NCBI GenBank assembly: GCA_016124935.1
Contig: WGMS01000011.1
Coordinates: forward strand, 62,001-126,000
Length of the DNA: 64,000 bases
Direction: 5' to 3'
From: a bacterium
GTDB lineage: Bacteria > Cyanobacteriota > Vampirovibrionia > Obscuribacterales > Obscuribacteraceae
The notes under the pieces were generated by a model, which did no database searches, was not told where the DNA came from, and saw nothing but the letters and a program-made list of their open reading frames with translations. Both the position numbers and the translations under genes were made by a program. This document shows positions 9,253 to 18,067 of this stretch, one piece after another. Each line of letters starts with the position of its first letter. Position 1 is the stretch's first letter.

Positions 9253-9522
9253 TCAAGATTCCGGACAGTTAGCCGCAATATGCATGTCCCTGTTCCATTC
9301 AACGACCTGATAGCTTTTTGTAGATCGCGTCACATCAGAATGAGCCAGGGAAATCTGGATTTTGATTGTAATTGCGCCGGTGTCAGAAAGATTTGCCTGT
9401 TCATACTCTGCATTGGTTTCCTTATCATATTGGGCAACTGTGTTCTGCGCCCGTATTAATATGATTGCTCTAAATGCCGTAAAGAAACCATCAAGAAGAC
9501 CAGGTCTATCGTTATTAGCTTG
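9253..9522 (-). pseudogene. stop-free frame without a usual start codon, possible gene remnant
   Basis: 89 codons free of stops run from just inside the 3' end of the upstream gene to a TGA at 9253-9255. The predicted peptide has ordinary composition, for example AITIKIQISLAHSDV and SYQVVEWNRDMHIAANC, and a minus-strand terminator lies about 75 bp beyond its stop. However no ATG, GTG or TTG occurs near the beginning, and the upstream gene ends in closely spaced stops, so frameshifting from it is unlikely. It may be a decayed gene, a gene with a rare start codon, or chance. Chance opening of this length is not negligible. Confidence 0.3.
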
Positions 9523-9994
9523 TTAAGGAATCGACTTCCAGCTCTTCTTCCCGTTCCGTAGGGTCGATCTCCGGAAGATTGGCGGCTTCTCTCATGGCGG
9601 AGGCAAGCAATAGGGGCTCATCCGTACCTATGTATATTGTCTTTCCGCTCTTCATTGATACTCGCACCGCATCGAGACCGAAAACGTTATAGAGCCAGCC
9701 GTCACCGACAAAATGCACGCCCCATCCAGATAAAGGGCACATTCTTTTGGTCTCTACCTTTTGAATGTAAGCGAGTTTGATTTGTTTGAGAGACAACCAG
9801 TCACCAAATACGATGTTGACGTGATGTTCGTCTATCGATACGGTCATCGATCTGAAAGTATAGAGTAAACCGGCCATGGTGGCACCGAGAAGAGGCTTGA
9901 CCAGACCCGGGGTACGGAGAGTGGCTACGCCGCCCACTGCTCCAAATGCTGTGAGTAAACCTTTGGGAACCCGTTGTGTATGCGAATAGTTCAT
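9515..9994 (-). CDS. membrane protein with PH-like domain, unknown function
   Basis: 159 residues. A hydrophobic stretch at about 12-50 (GLLTAFGAVGGVA, then GATMAGLLYTF) probably anchors the protein. The rest resembles the bacterial PH-like fold: short beta strands such as VSIDEHHVNIVFGDWLSL, then KTIYIGTDEPLLLASAMREA, where the I-G-T-D-E/D-P block followed by a helix is typical of that group. Such domains act in membrane-associated assemblies but this one has no assigned partner. The start ATG follows GAGGATCCGGGTC. A 220-bp gap separates it from the divergent acetyltransferase. Confidence 0.7.
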   Translation of the reverse strand: MNYSHTQRVPKGLLTAFGAVGGVATLRTPGLVKPLLGATMAGLLYTFRSMTVSIDEHHVNIVFGDWLSLKQIKLAYIQKVETKRMCPLSGWGVHFVGDGWLYNVFGLDAVRVSMKSGKTIYIGTDEPLLLASAMREAANLPEIDPTEREEELEVDSLTS

Positions 9995-10216
9995 GACCCG
10001 GATCCTCGTAATCTGGATGAGATGCTGCGACAGTCACAAGGATATCATCTTGGTTTTGTTTTTTCGATTCTGGAAGATTTTCTAAACGCCGGCAGTCCAA
10101 AAACCTGCCATTGTTCTGTTTCCTGGTAGAGATATCGCGCTTATGACCCGTTTGCCGGTCTCGGAATCGTCTGTGTATGCTTTGTTAGGATCTCCGTCGC
10201 CGCTAAGAGGTAGGAA

Positions 10217-10765
10217 TTGCGAATCGAGTCTTATCGCTCCGAGCTACCAGAATTTGTCCTTGCTCAGATAGTCGAGATCTATCTGGAGTGTTTTACCGGT
10301 CCGCCGCGCAACGAAGAGTGGACCGAAGAAGGGGTTAGAGGTCATTTGCTAAAATTGCTCGCCGGCGATGCCGATGTCTTTGTGGTGGTGGAAGGGGACG
10401 CCGCCGAGATTGCCTCTTTCGGAATAGGCTTGCCCATGGTCGGTTATTTCAATAGCGAAGAGTTGATCGGCAATGGTGCGGACCCCGAGTCTTATTATTT
10501 CGCCGAGCTGGGAACCCGGTCGAGCCGACGGGGTCAAGGTTACGGGGCAGCTTTACAAACCAGAAGAGAGCAGGCTGCTCAGGAGAGGGGCTATACGTCT
10601 CTGAGTGTCCGGGTGAGAGTGGATAATCAGGTGACGATCCGATTGCTGGAAAAGCAGGGATTCAGCCGCCGGGCGCAGTATACGTCTATCCTGGGCGGCA
10701 GCCCGGTCGAACGGGTCTTGATGGAGAAAGAGTGTCAGGACCCATGTAAACCGGCGCAAATTTAA
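10217..10765 (+). CDS. GNAT-family N-acetyltransferase
   Basis: 182 residues from a TTG start with AGAGGTAGGA just upstream. It has the GNAT pattern: acidic N-terminal strand region, then the acetyl-CoA loop SSRRGQGYGAAL (Q/RxxGxG/A) at about residues 100-111, followed by SLSVRVRVDNQVTIRLLEKQGF, where N and the ARxLYxKxGF-like block mark the C-terminal helix and strand. These enzymes move an acetyl group from acetyl-CoA to an amine; the substrate cannot be told. It is followed after 72 bp by ovoA on the same strand, so co-transcription is possible. Confidence 0.88.
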   Translation: MRIESYRSELPEFVLAQIVEIYLECFTGPPRNEEWTEEGVRGHLLKLLAGDADVFVVVEGDAAEIASFGIGLPMVGYFNSEELIGNGADPESYYFAELGTRSSRRGQGYGAALQTRREQAAQERGYTSLSVRVRVDNQVTIRLLEKQGFSRRAQYTSILGGSPVERVLMEKECQDPCKPAQI

Positions 10766-10837
10766 TCTATCGTTCAAACGCTGTTCACCGTCTATGTTGT
10801 ATAACTTCTTTGCTACTTACCCAAGAGGTAGACAACG

Positions 10838-12430
10838 GTGACCCATTCAAGCGATTCTGTGGCTGGTCTGATAGACGATCAGACCGAGGTCCTGGGTTGG
10901 CAGGTAAACCTTGGCCAGTCCCAAGTATCTTTTTCCGTGCCCAGAGGGCAGAGCTGGTGGACCGGCAAAGAGCCACGCTCGTGTCCAGGTTTCGGCTCCG
11001 ACGGTAAGCTACATGGACTGTCTTCACCGAATCTCTCCACCTGCACCCGTCAGGAAGTTCAAGACTATTTCGATAACGGATGGACCCTCACCGAGCTTAT
11101 CTTCTCCGGTCTTGCCTCGGAAGAAGCTTTCTATCGTCCGCCCTATCACGAACTTCGCCACCCGCTCATATTCTATTTCGTGCACCCTGCGGTCTTCTTC
11201 GTGAACAAACTGCGCCTGGCCGGTCTGGTTTCAGAGCCCGTGGACGCTTACTTCGAGGGACTTTTCGATGTCGGTGTAGACGAGATGTCCTGGGACGACA
11301 TGTCCAAAAACTACATTCAGTGGCCCAGTGTCGATGACTGTATCGCTTATCGCGGCAGAGTCTATGACCTGATTTGCAAGCTAATCGAGAGCGATCCGGC
11401 TCTGGAAGACGGTCACAGGCCAGTAACCATGGAAGACCCGCTCTGGGCGCTTTTCATGGGTCTCGAGCATGAGCGTATTCATATCGAGACATCTTCATGT
11501 CTGGTCAGAGAATTGCCCGTGGCCATGGTGATTCCACCGCCGGAGTATCCAGCCCTTAATTTATCCGGCTCTAGTCGGGACTCTAAAATTGAGAGCGCCT
11601 CTTTCATCCCGGTACCGGCAGGCGCTATTGAAGTGGGCAAACCGACCGACTGGCCGAGCTACGGCTGGGATAACGAGTATGGTCACAGGAAGGCGACGGT
11701 CTCCCAATTCGAGGCAACCAGGACCCTCATCTCTAATGGCGAGTTCCTTGATTTTGTCCAGGCCGGGGGCTATCGGCAGCCTCGCTATTGGAGCGATGAG
11801 GGGTATGCCTGGCGGAGTTTCAGGGATCTGCAATATCCCACCTTCTGGGTGCCTGCCAGAGAGGGAGGCTCCGGTGAGTCGTTTCGTCTCCGGACCGTTT
11901 TCGAAGAGATAGAGATGCCCTGGAACTGGCCTGTGGTGGTCAATTTCCATGAAGCTAAAGCCTATGCATGCTGGCGTGGTGAACAGGATGGCGTAGCCGG
12001 TGGATACAGGCTGCCTTCCGAGGCGGAGCATCGCAGAATGCGGCAACTGGATAACATTGAGCGCACAGAGCAGGTAGAGGACCTCTATAACCTGAGCCTC
12101 AAGCATGGCTCGGAAGGTCCCGTGGATGCCGCCGGGGCAGAATCAGCCAGTTTTCGTGATCTTTTCGGCAATGTCTGGCAATGGATGGAAGACCATTTTT
12201 ATCCCCTGGAAGGCTTCAAGACTCATGAGTATTACGATGATTTCAGCACTCCTTGTTTTGATGGCAGGCACCATATGATTCTGGGCGGCTCCTTTATCAG
12301 CATCGGCGACGAGGCTTCCGTATTTGCCCGTTTTCACTTTCGGCCTCATTTCTTTCAGCATGCCGGTATTCGACTGGTCAGAAGCAGCGATGACGGTGCC
12401 ATAGTCAGGCTCGATCGATTCAATTCGTAA
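10838..12430 (+). CDS. ovoA: 5-histidylcysteine sulfoxide synthase (OvoA-type), no methyltransferase domain
   Basis: 530 residues from a GTG start with AAGAGGTAG upstream. The non-haem iron enzyme OvoA joins cysteine to the C5 of histidine with oxygen, the first step of ovothiol synthesis. Diagnostic blocks are RHPLIFYFVHPAVFFVNKL, FDVGVDEMSWDD, and EHERIHIETSS, which supply the histidines of the iron site. A formylglycine-generating-enzyme-like domain follows (about 240-525), with PVPAGAIEVG, GGYRLPSEAEH, GNVWQWMED and GIRLVRS. Most OvoA proteins continue into an S-adenosylmethionine methyltransferase domain of about 200 residues; this one stops directly after the second domain. EgtB of ergothioneine synthesis is a relative, but the VGVDEMSWDD block favours OvoA. 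Confidence 0.88.
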   Translation: MTHSSDSVAGLIDDQTEVLGWQVNLGQSQVSFSVPRGQSWWTGKEPRSCPGFGSDGKLHGLSSPNLSTCTRQEVQDYFDNGWTLTELIFSGLASEEAFYRPPYHELRHPLIFYFVHPAVFFVNKLRLAGLVSEPVDAYFEGLFDVGVDEMSWDDMSKNYIQWPSVDDCIAYRGRVYDLICKLIESDPALEDGHRPVTMEDPLWALFMGLEHERIHIETSSCLVRELPVAMVIPPPEYPALNLSGSSRDSKIESASFIPVPAGAIEVGKPTDWPSYGWDNEYGHRKATVSQFEATRTLISNGEFLDFVQAGGYRQPRYWSDEGYAWRSFRDLQYPTFWVPAREGGSGESFRLRTVFEEIEMPWNWPVVVNFHEAKAYACWRGEQDGVAGGYRLPSEAEHRRMRQLDNIERTEQVEDLYNLSLKHGSEGPVDAAGAESASFRDLFGNVWQWMEDHFYPLEGFKTHEYYDDFSTPCFDGRHHMILGGSFISIGDEASVFARFHFRPHFFQHAGIRLVRSSDDGAIVRLDRFNS

Positions 12431-12454
12431 GTCTCTTCTTCCTGATTGGTTTGG

Positions 12455-13465
12455 CTATCTCCAGGTAAGGTCGAAATAACCCTCTAGATAACTTTTGCAT
12501 TGATCGGGAAGGCGCATGAAAATAGCACCATGGGCGGTGTGGACTACTCCGTTTCTGACTCTTGTCTTTGCATGATTGTTGATGAGAATATGCAGTCCGT
12601 GTCCCGATTTGCAGGAGAATATCGGCTTTTCTGTATCGAGATCGATAATCCCTACCGTCGGCCAGACTTCGTAGGTGTACGGTTCCCTTTTTCTAAGCGG
12701 TCTTTTGTAGACGACTCGATTCTGCGAGGTTTGCTCCATCTTGCCAGATCGGAAAAGATCAAGAAGTTCGCTGAATTTACGGTCCGAAATAGTAACCTGG
12801 AGGTTTGAGCTGTGGCTGGGGGTGGAGAGTTCGAAAGTGAAGCTGTCTCCGGACTGTGTCGCGGAGGTAACCTGGTATTTCTTGCCGCCGATGCTTGCCT
12901 GACAGGGCACAGAAGGCGGCATTTCTGTCGCTGCTTTCAGGCACCATGCATCTAAAGGCAGCTTGTTTACGTTTTTCATTTTCCAGATGCCGTTTTTGTA
13001 TTCCATTATCACCTCGGCGATGTCGAACTCCATTTTTTTCGGGTCCACATCGCCGTTTTCACCAGCTGGCACTAATTTTATGGTGGCAAGCTGATTCTGG
13101 ACATTGCAGCTCAGAATCTCAGCTTTGCCTGGAAAGGCAAGGGTAAGGTCTTTGGAGCCTGCCAGCACTTTTCCTTTTGGATCGTCAAGCTTGCCCAGTT
13201 CCAGTAGCAAGCCGGAGAGGTCGCTGCTTACATAGGGCGCGAATTCGGAAGGATTTCTGGATTCGGTGATTTTTTTGCGGATTTTGATAAAGGCGTCCAG
13301 AGGACCCAATTTGTTAAGCTCCCGGCGTGCCAGGCTGTCGTCCGGGGTGCTTCCTGTCGCCTGCACGGAGTCGACCGGAAGCATCGCCAGGAAGCAAGCC
13401 AGGAAGAGTACGGCAGCTTTTATATGGGTGATTTTGAAAGAAGCTATTCTGGTCGATTTGTTCAT
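12455..13465 (-). CDS. secreted protein of unknown function
   Basis: 336 residues. Residues 1-37 look like a signal peptide with a long basic start (RIASFKITHIKAA) and hydrophobic core ending SVQA. The mature part has two mostly beta regions, the first with a lipocalin/NTF2-like look (residues about 60-190: LAFPGKAEILSCNVQNQLATIK, then NGIWKMKNVNKLP, which resembles the nuclear-transport-factor-2 tail of many secreted proteins). Cysteines occur at several positions and could form disulfides. It is convergent with ovoA. No enzyme motif was recognised. Confidence 0.75.
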   Translation of the reverse strand: MNKSTRIASFKITHIKAAVLFLACFLAMLPVDSVQATGSTPDDSLARRELNKLGPLDAFIKIRKKITESRNPSEFAPYVSSDLSGLLLELGKLDDPKGKVLAGSKDLTLAFPGKAEILSCNVQNQLATIKLVPAGENGDVDPKKMEFDIAEVIMEYKNGIWKMKNVNKLPLDAWCLKAATEMPPSVPCQASIGGKKYQVTSATQSGDSFTFELSTPSHSSNLQVTISDRKFSELLDLFRSGKMEQTSQNRVVYKRPLRKREPYTYEVWPTVGIIDLDTEKPIFSCKSGHGLHILINNHAKTRVRNGVVHTAHGAIFMRLPDQCKSYLEGYFDLTWR

Positions 13466-13560
13466 CTTATAAATATAGATACCCTGGATTCCGATCTGGT
13501 AAATTATCTGGTTCTGTCCGACTTCCGTCTGACTTTAGTTCTATTCCGGGGATCTTTTCA

Positions 13561-14364
13561 ATGGGTCTTTATTTTTACGGATCGGTTTTTGTTCTAGTGA
13601 GCACCGTGCTTGCCGTTCTGGGAATGCTCCTGGTGCGAAAGCGAGTCGGGGTCGAGAACCTTGCCGGTTATCATGAGGTGGCCGGCTATCTACTGTCGGT
13701 GATCGGCACCCTCTATGCGGTACTTTTGGGCTTCATCGTGGTGGATGCCATGGGCAAGCAGCAGGAGTTGAGAGTGATAGTAGAGAAAGAGGCAAGCGGG
13801 GTGGCCAATATCTTTCTTTCATCTTATGGCTTAAAAGAAGAGAGCAGAAGCGAGATTCAAGACACTTGCTATCGTTATGCCACGGCTGTGATCAATGAAG
13901 AGTGGGATGCCATGGAGCATGGCTCTTACAGCACTACGGCTTTCGAGGAGGCCTGGAAACTCTGGAAGGAGATCACCGAGCTCAAGACCGCCGACGACGA
14001 CGAGCGGGCGATTAAAGAACAGATACTATCGGAGATGTGTCAGATGACCGAGAATCGTCGAACTCGCCTTGTGACATCCAGAACCGGTATGGCTCCTGTG
14101 ATGTGGGTGGTTTTAATCGTTGGTGGTGTCTTCACCGTGCTGTTTACCTACTTTTTCGGAGTGGACAATCTCAAAGCGCATGTCTTGATGACTGTGCTGG
14201 TGGCGCTTACGCTTTCGCTCAACGTGTTTCTGGTCTTTATCTTCGCTTATCCTGTATCCGGGGATATCGGTGTCAGACCGGATGCTTTCAAGATGGATCT
14301 TCTTATTTTTAAACACTTTCAAAGTGGTAAAATCCCTCAGAATCAGAGTCTGCCCAGTCGTTGA
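13561..14364 (+). CDS. DUF4239-family membrane protein
   Basis: 267 residues with membrane segments at about 5-25, 45-65, 180-200 and 210-235, the layout of DUF4239 (bestrophin-like) proteins. Family features visible are the N-terminal block NLAGYHEVAGYLLSVIGTLYAVLLGFIVVDA and the following helical loop with EKEASGVANIF. These proteins are related in shape to anion channels but their function is not established. It begins 18 bp ahead of the next gene's start, so the two form a likely operon. Confidence 0.8.
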   Translation: MGLYFYGSVFVLVSTVLAVLGMLLVRKRVGVENLAGYHEVAGYLLSVIGTLYAVLLGFIVVDAMGKQQELRVIVEKEASGVANIFLSSYGLKEESRSEIQDTCYRYATAVINEEWDAMEHGSYSTTAFEEAWKLWKEITELKTADDDERAIKEQILSEMCQMTENRRTRLVTSRTGMAPVMWVVLIVGGVFTVLFTYFFGVDNLKAHVLMTVLVALTLSLNVFLVFIFAYPVSGDIGVRPDAFKMDLLIFKHFQSGKIPQNQSLPSR

Positions 14365-14381
14365 TGATATAAAGGATTGAG

Positions 14382-15041
14382 ATGAACAAAAGAGTATTGC
14401 TAGTTGGATTGTTGATATTTGCCGCTATGGCCATGCCGATTGGTGCCCTGGCCGAAGGTCTTGCCTTCGATGACGACCATGATCTTCTTGTCCTGCCTGG
14501 TTGCAAATTAGCCGTTCGTTATAACAACAAGACCTTCGTGCCTGTCAAAATAACCCCTTTTTGCAAGCAAGAAGAGGGCTATTTTCTGGGTCAGGAGCCG
14601 ACCCAGTCTTTTCAGATCGAAGAGGAATATTCCGCTCAGATGAAAGGCAATACCCGGGGAGAGCGGATTGTGGTCGAGTGCTATGATACCGGCAAGCTCG
14701 GGCGGATCAGCACCAATCGCTTGAAGAAGGAGTTCATCAAGAACAACAAAGTCAAAGAGATAAATCTCACCTACGACAGAATCATCAAAGAGACCGGTGC
14801 CACCAAATCCGGTTTAGAGAATCTTCGCTCTCTGGTGGTTTTCGAAGTGTCGCCCGGTGACGGTTCTGCCAAGTATCGTCTCTTTGCCTTTCAGCACGAA
14901 AACATCCTGACGATGTACGCCCGGCGTATGCGCCCCAATAGCAATGGCTTCGACGATCAGACCCCGGTCATAGTATCGCAACTGTCATTTCAACTAGAGC
15001 CGGATCTGAAGGGCAACGTCAAGGTAGAGTATACCGAATAG
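14382..15041 (+). CDS. secreted protein of unknown function
   Basis: 219 residues with an N-terminal signal peptide (about 1-25, MNKRVLLVGLL... ending GALA). The mature part contains beta-rich segments, two cysteines in the first third (LPGCK and TPFCK) and one later (VECYD). It follows the DUF4239 gene by 17 bp with AAGGATTGAG before its ATG and so is likely co-transcribed. The end is convergent with the ankyrin gene 16 bp away. No domain was recognised. Confidence 0.7.
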   Translation: MNKRVLLVGLLIFAAMAMPIGALAEGLAFDDDHDLLVLPGCKLAVRYNNKTFVPVKITPFCKQEEGYFLGQEPTQSFQIEEEYSAQMKGNTRGERIVVECYDTGKLGRISTNRLKKEFIKNNKVKEINLTYDRIIKETGATKSGLENLRSLVVFEVSPGDGSAKYRLFAFQHENILTMYARRMRPNSNGFDDQTPVIVSQLSFQLEPDLKGNVKVEYTE

Positions 15042-15057
15042 AAGCAGCTACAATTCT

Positions 15058-15924
15058 CTATAACCCTGAGCTTCCGCTCAAGTGCTTGAGGTAGAGACAG
15101 ATATTCTCATGACCGGCTTCTTCGGCCCACTGGGCTGGAGTCTTGTCCTCCAGGGTATCCCTGCTCTGGATGCGTGCTCCGTAATTGATCAAGAATTTCA
15201 CCAGCTCATAGTGTCCATAACGGCTAGCCCAGTGTAGTCCGGATGCTTGTAACTTCTCTTCGGCATTTTTTCCTTCTTGTACTTCAAAATAATTCAAGTC
15301 CGCTCCTTTTTTAATCAGAAAGAAGGCGGCTTCCATTTGTCCGTTTTTGCATGCCACTATGAGTGGTTCCACTAGCGCTCTGGTCATTGCCAGGGTTCCG
15401 AAGTCGATAACCTGATCATCGGCCAATCGCAAATTGTTGCTGCCGTCAAAGTAAGAAGCCAGGGCATCGATATCACCAAGACCGGCCGCTGAGAGAAAAT
15501 CCGGTTCGACTCCTTCGGCGCTAAGTTTTCTGGCAAGGGCTGTCTCACCCGCATGGAGAGCGGCTTTTAGAGCCTTGATATCTGCATTTATGCCCGCCTC
15601 CAGGCAAGCGTCGAGCAGCGCTTCTCGTCCGTTCGCTGCGGCCAGTTGCAGCAGGGTCTCGCAATCTTCTTTGGCTGTTTCGGCAATTTTATTTTCGCAG
15701 GAGAGCAGTATCTTCAAGCTCTCCCTGTCATTGGCAGGAAATTCTCCCTCGTGCGGAAGCGCGAGATAATGAATCAATTTGTATCTGCCCTCTTCATCGT
15801 AAGCTTCGATAAGAGCCGGATCTCCGGCAAGAATTGAACTCAGGTTTTCCATTTCACCAGCTCTGATAGCAGTCAGTGCTTCGGTAAATCTGCTTCCCGT
15901 CGTGACATCTTTATTCTTGGGCAC
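15058..15924 (-). CDS. ankyrin-repeat protein
   Basis: 288 residues from a GTG start with AGGAAA upstream. Ankyrin repeats are visible, most clearly near the C-terminus: GLHWASRYGHYELVKFLINYGARIQ and KTPAQWAEEAGHENICLYL; others such as TLLQLAAANGREALLDACLEAG are more degenerate. No signal peptide, so cytoplasmic. Ankyrin repeats bind other proteins; a partner is not evident. It lies 20 bp downstream of the small secreted gene at 15945-16253 and is probably the last gene of a three-gene minus-strand unit. Confidence 0.85.
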   Translation of the reverse strand: MPKNKDVTTGSRFTEALTAIRAGEMENLSSILAGDPALIEAYDEEGRYKLIHYLALPHEGEFPANDRESLKILLSCENKIAETAKEDCETLLQLAAANGREALLDACLEAGINADIKALKAALHAGETALARKLSAEGVEPDFLSAAGLGDIDALASYFDGSNNLRLADDQVIDFGTLAMTRALVEPLIVACKNGQMEAAFFLIKKGADLNYFEVQEGKNAEEKLQASGLHWASRYGHYELVKFLINYGARIQSRDTLEDKTPAQWAEEAGHENICLYLKHLSGSSGL

Positions 15925-15944
15925 GGCTTTTCCTGTTCAAATCA

Positions 15945-16253
15945 CTATTTACAGTCGGGGCATTCTCCAAGAGCCATGAATCTGGCTCCTTCGAAAGACC
16001 TGAACTTTCCAATCTGATTGTATCCGACTTCTCTTTTCAGTTTCTGGTAATAAGGCGAGCTTTCGTTAGATCGGCTCAATACCAGAATTTTGCAAGGTTT
16101 TTCTTCGTCGGCGTCTTTTCTGAGGACGAAATAGAACTCGCCCCCGTTTTTGTCCAGCTCATATTTGCAAGAACAATCATCCGGACCGGCATAGCCTGGG
16201 ACCGCATAGAAAAGCGCCACCGCCACAGTAGTCGCAACCAGGGCTCTGAGCAT
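15945..16253 (-). CDS. small secreted protein
   Basis: 102 residues with a signal peptide ending near VPGYA. The short mature domain has four cysteines in two close pairs at its ends (DCSCKY near the start and GECPDCK at the very end), plus one in the middle. The arrangement suggests disulfides or metal binding. It begins 3 bp after the stop of the upstream MshEN-repeat gene, so the two are likely co-translated. Function unknown. Confidence 0.7.
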   Translation of the reverse strand: MLRALVATTVAVALFYAVPGYAGPDDCSCKYELDKNGGEFYFVLRKDADEEKPCKILVLSRSNESSPYYQKLKREVGYNQIGKFRSFEGARFMALGECPDCK

Positions 16254-16256
16254 GGT

Positions 16257-17486
16257 CTACACCCAGGTCCATTGCATGCGGGAAGGGACATAGAGCTCTT
16301 TTTCGGTGAGGGCATGGTCGAGAATCAGATTGTTTTCAAGGCAATGCTTGAGAAGACTGATTGTATTTTCTCTAGATAGATAGCCCAGACGAAAGAGGGT
16401 CTGCAGGCGCAACGCCGCAAAAAGAATGGTTTCGCTTATCAGGCGAGCTTTGAGCAGGGAACTGCCGACTTTTACGGCATTGTCGGGACTGGCTGTAACC
16501 GTAGATTCGAGGGTGGTTCTGGATAGAACCCCGGCTTCTACCAGTAGGTCACCCAGGCGATGATTGTCGTCCTGCTTAATAGCTTGTTCCTGTTTTGTCG
16601 CTTCTTCCATGCTCAGTTGTTCTTTGCAGATTCGGCGCAGAGCCTGGGCCGCCTGATAGGGCTGCAATTCGCTTTTAGAAACCATGCTCAGAAGAGTTAC
16701 TGAAGCTTCCAGCTCTCCTTTGGTGGCCAGTCCTCGCTCCAGCAATATCTGACCGAAATGTTTTTCTTTGAACAACTCGATTTCGTAGCACTCCGCCAGA
16801 CCTTTGGGCGAAAGAACCCTGGCCATGGTAAATAGCTCTCCGACGCTAATGGTTTTGGCGTCCGGGTGAGAGAAGAATCCCAACTCGAACAGAGCTTGCT
16901 CCAGGGAGACTTTGCTTTTGTGAGCGTGTTTTAAAGCCTTTATCGCTTTGTCTCTCTCTACACCCTGGTCTCTGACCATGCGCACCGCATTCAATGCTGC
17001 CAGGACACCGTCTACTTCTAGAATTCCTTCGAGCACCAGAATCTGACCTATCATCATCGATGACTCATCGGCTTTTTTAAGAAGGGAGCCGAGTTGTTCC
17101 TGGGAGATAACTCCAGCTTCTAACAGCAACTTCGCCAGTTCGTTGGCAAGGGGAACAGTGACCTGGGTTGTCTGGTGCAGACGTTTTACCGATCCGATTG
17201 CCGCGGACAGGCTGCATTTTTTTTGAACTGCTACCCGAACGGCTCGAATTGCCAGGTCTGATTTCAATTGTTTTTGTTGCACTCTCTGGTGTGCTTCGAT
17301 ACAGATTCTCAAATTGCGCTCATTGAGCAGGCCGGAGTTGATGATCGCCTGGGAAAAAGGGATTTTCAATTCTTTAGCGATGCTTTTGAAGTCAGCCACA
17401 TCCGCATCTGAAACCAACCCGCCGGCTCTCAAGAGCTTTATCAACAGTTCCGATTCGTCATTGGGGTTGGGGTTGCCGTCCGACAC
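16257..17486 (-). CDS. protein made of repeated MshEN/GspE-N-like helical domains
   Basis: 409 residues from a GTG start with AAGGAGCTC upstream. It contains at least four copies of a unit of the form L-(L/V)-x-A-G-(L/V)-(I/L)-S-x-x-x-L, for example LLLEAGVISQEQLGSLL, LLVEAGVLSRTTLES, ILLERGLATKGELEASV and LLRAGGLVSDADVADF. This is the pattern of the N-terminal domain of type II secretion / type IV pilus ATPases (MshEN), which binds c-di-GMP or partner proteins in those enzymes. No ATPase domain is present here. It may be a regulatory adaptor; that is inference. It starts a minus-strand group with the next two genes. Confidence 0.7.
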   Translation of the reverse strand: MSDGNPNPNDESELLIKLLRAGGLVSDADVADFKSIAKELKIPFSQAIINSGLLNERNLRICIEAHQRVQQKQLKSDLAIRAVRVAVQKKCSLSAAIGSVKRLHQTTQVTVPLANELAKLLLEAGVISQEQLGSLLKKADESSMMIGQILVLEGILEVDGVLAALNAVRMVRDQGVERDKAIKALKHAHKSKVSLEQALFELGFFSHPDAKTISVGELFTMARVLSPKGLAECYEIELFKEKHFGQILLERGLATKGELEASVTLLSMVSKSELQPYQAAQALRRICKEQLSMEEATKQEQAIKQDDNHRLGDLLVEAGVLSRTTLESTVTASPDNAVKVGSSLLKARLISETILFAALRLQTLFRLGYLSRENTISLLKHCLENNLILDHALTEKELYVPSRMQWTWV

Positions 17487-18067
17487 TAAAAGAGCTCCTT
17501 ATTCGGATGGGTGGACACCGTGGCACTTTTCGTCTTGAATTAGATACCCGTACTAATCTGATTGTAATCTATTTTATTCGGGTAATCGGAGACGGACTTC
17601 ATAATTACAAGAAGTCTTGTACGGCTGATAATATTTCAAGAAGATCTCCGGGCGATTGCTGTTTTTTTTTACTTGATTGTGTAGTACAGCGACGCGGACG
17701 ATTCTTCTTTAGGTCGGGCACGTGCCCGGCTCTCTTCTTCTTCTTCTTCTTCACTATAAGCGGTGTTTGGAAGAGGCAAATGATTGGTACTCGGATCAGA
17801 AGAAGAATATTGTCACTGTATCTGGTGGCAAATGTCGATGGTGATCTTGTTGGATGCCAATATACGCGGGATTCAAACGCTGATAATATTTAGTTGCGTT
17901 TCGGCTCAGCAGGAGAAGTGGTACTAAATAAGCGGTCACGATCTATGATCCGACCGGACAGATCGCAGGATCTCCAGACGAGAGATTTGAGGGATTGAAT
18001 CTGTTGGGGCAGCACCAACCCTGCGGACAATTCAAAAGTACTTTACAGCCGTCCGGTTTTAGCTATG
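17487..18067. other. 581-bp gap without a convincing gene
   Basis: I see no real gene here. The one longer plus-strand frame (17507-17893) has a poly-Phe run from a TTC repeat and no ribosome site. Notable sequence items are a 13-bp direct repeat GCTGATAATATTT at 17624-17636 and 17879-17891, a perfect 14-bp palindrome (CGGGCACGTGCCCG, 17715-17728) and the TTC run after it. The promoter for the GTG-started gene at 17486 should lie near its right-hand start. Confidence 0.5.

Noticed and set aside
17507..17893. 128-codon plus-strand frame in the large gap
   Set aside because: No ribosome site, a poly-Phe run from a TTC repeat, and no fold-like pattern.
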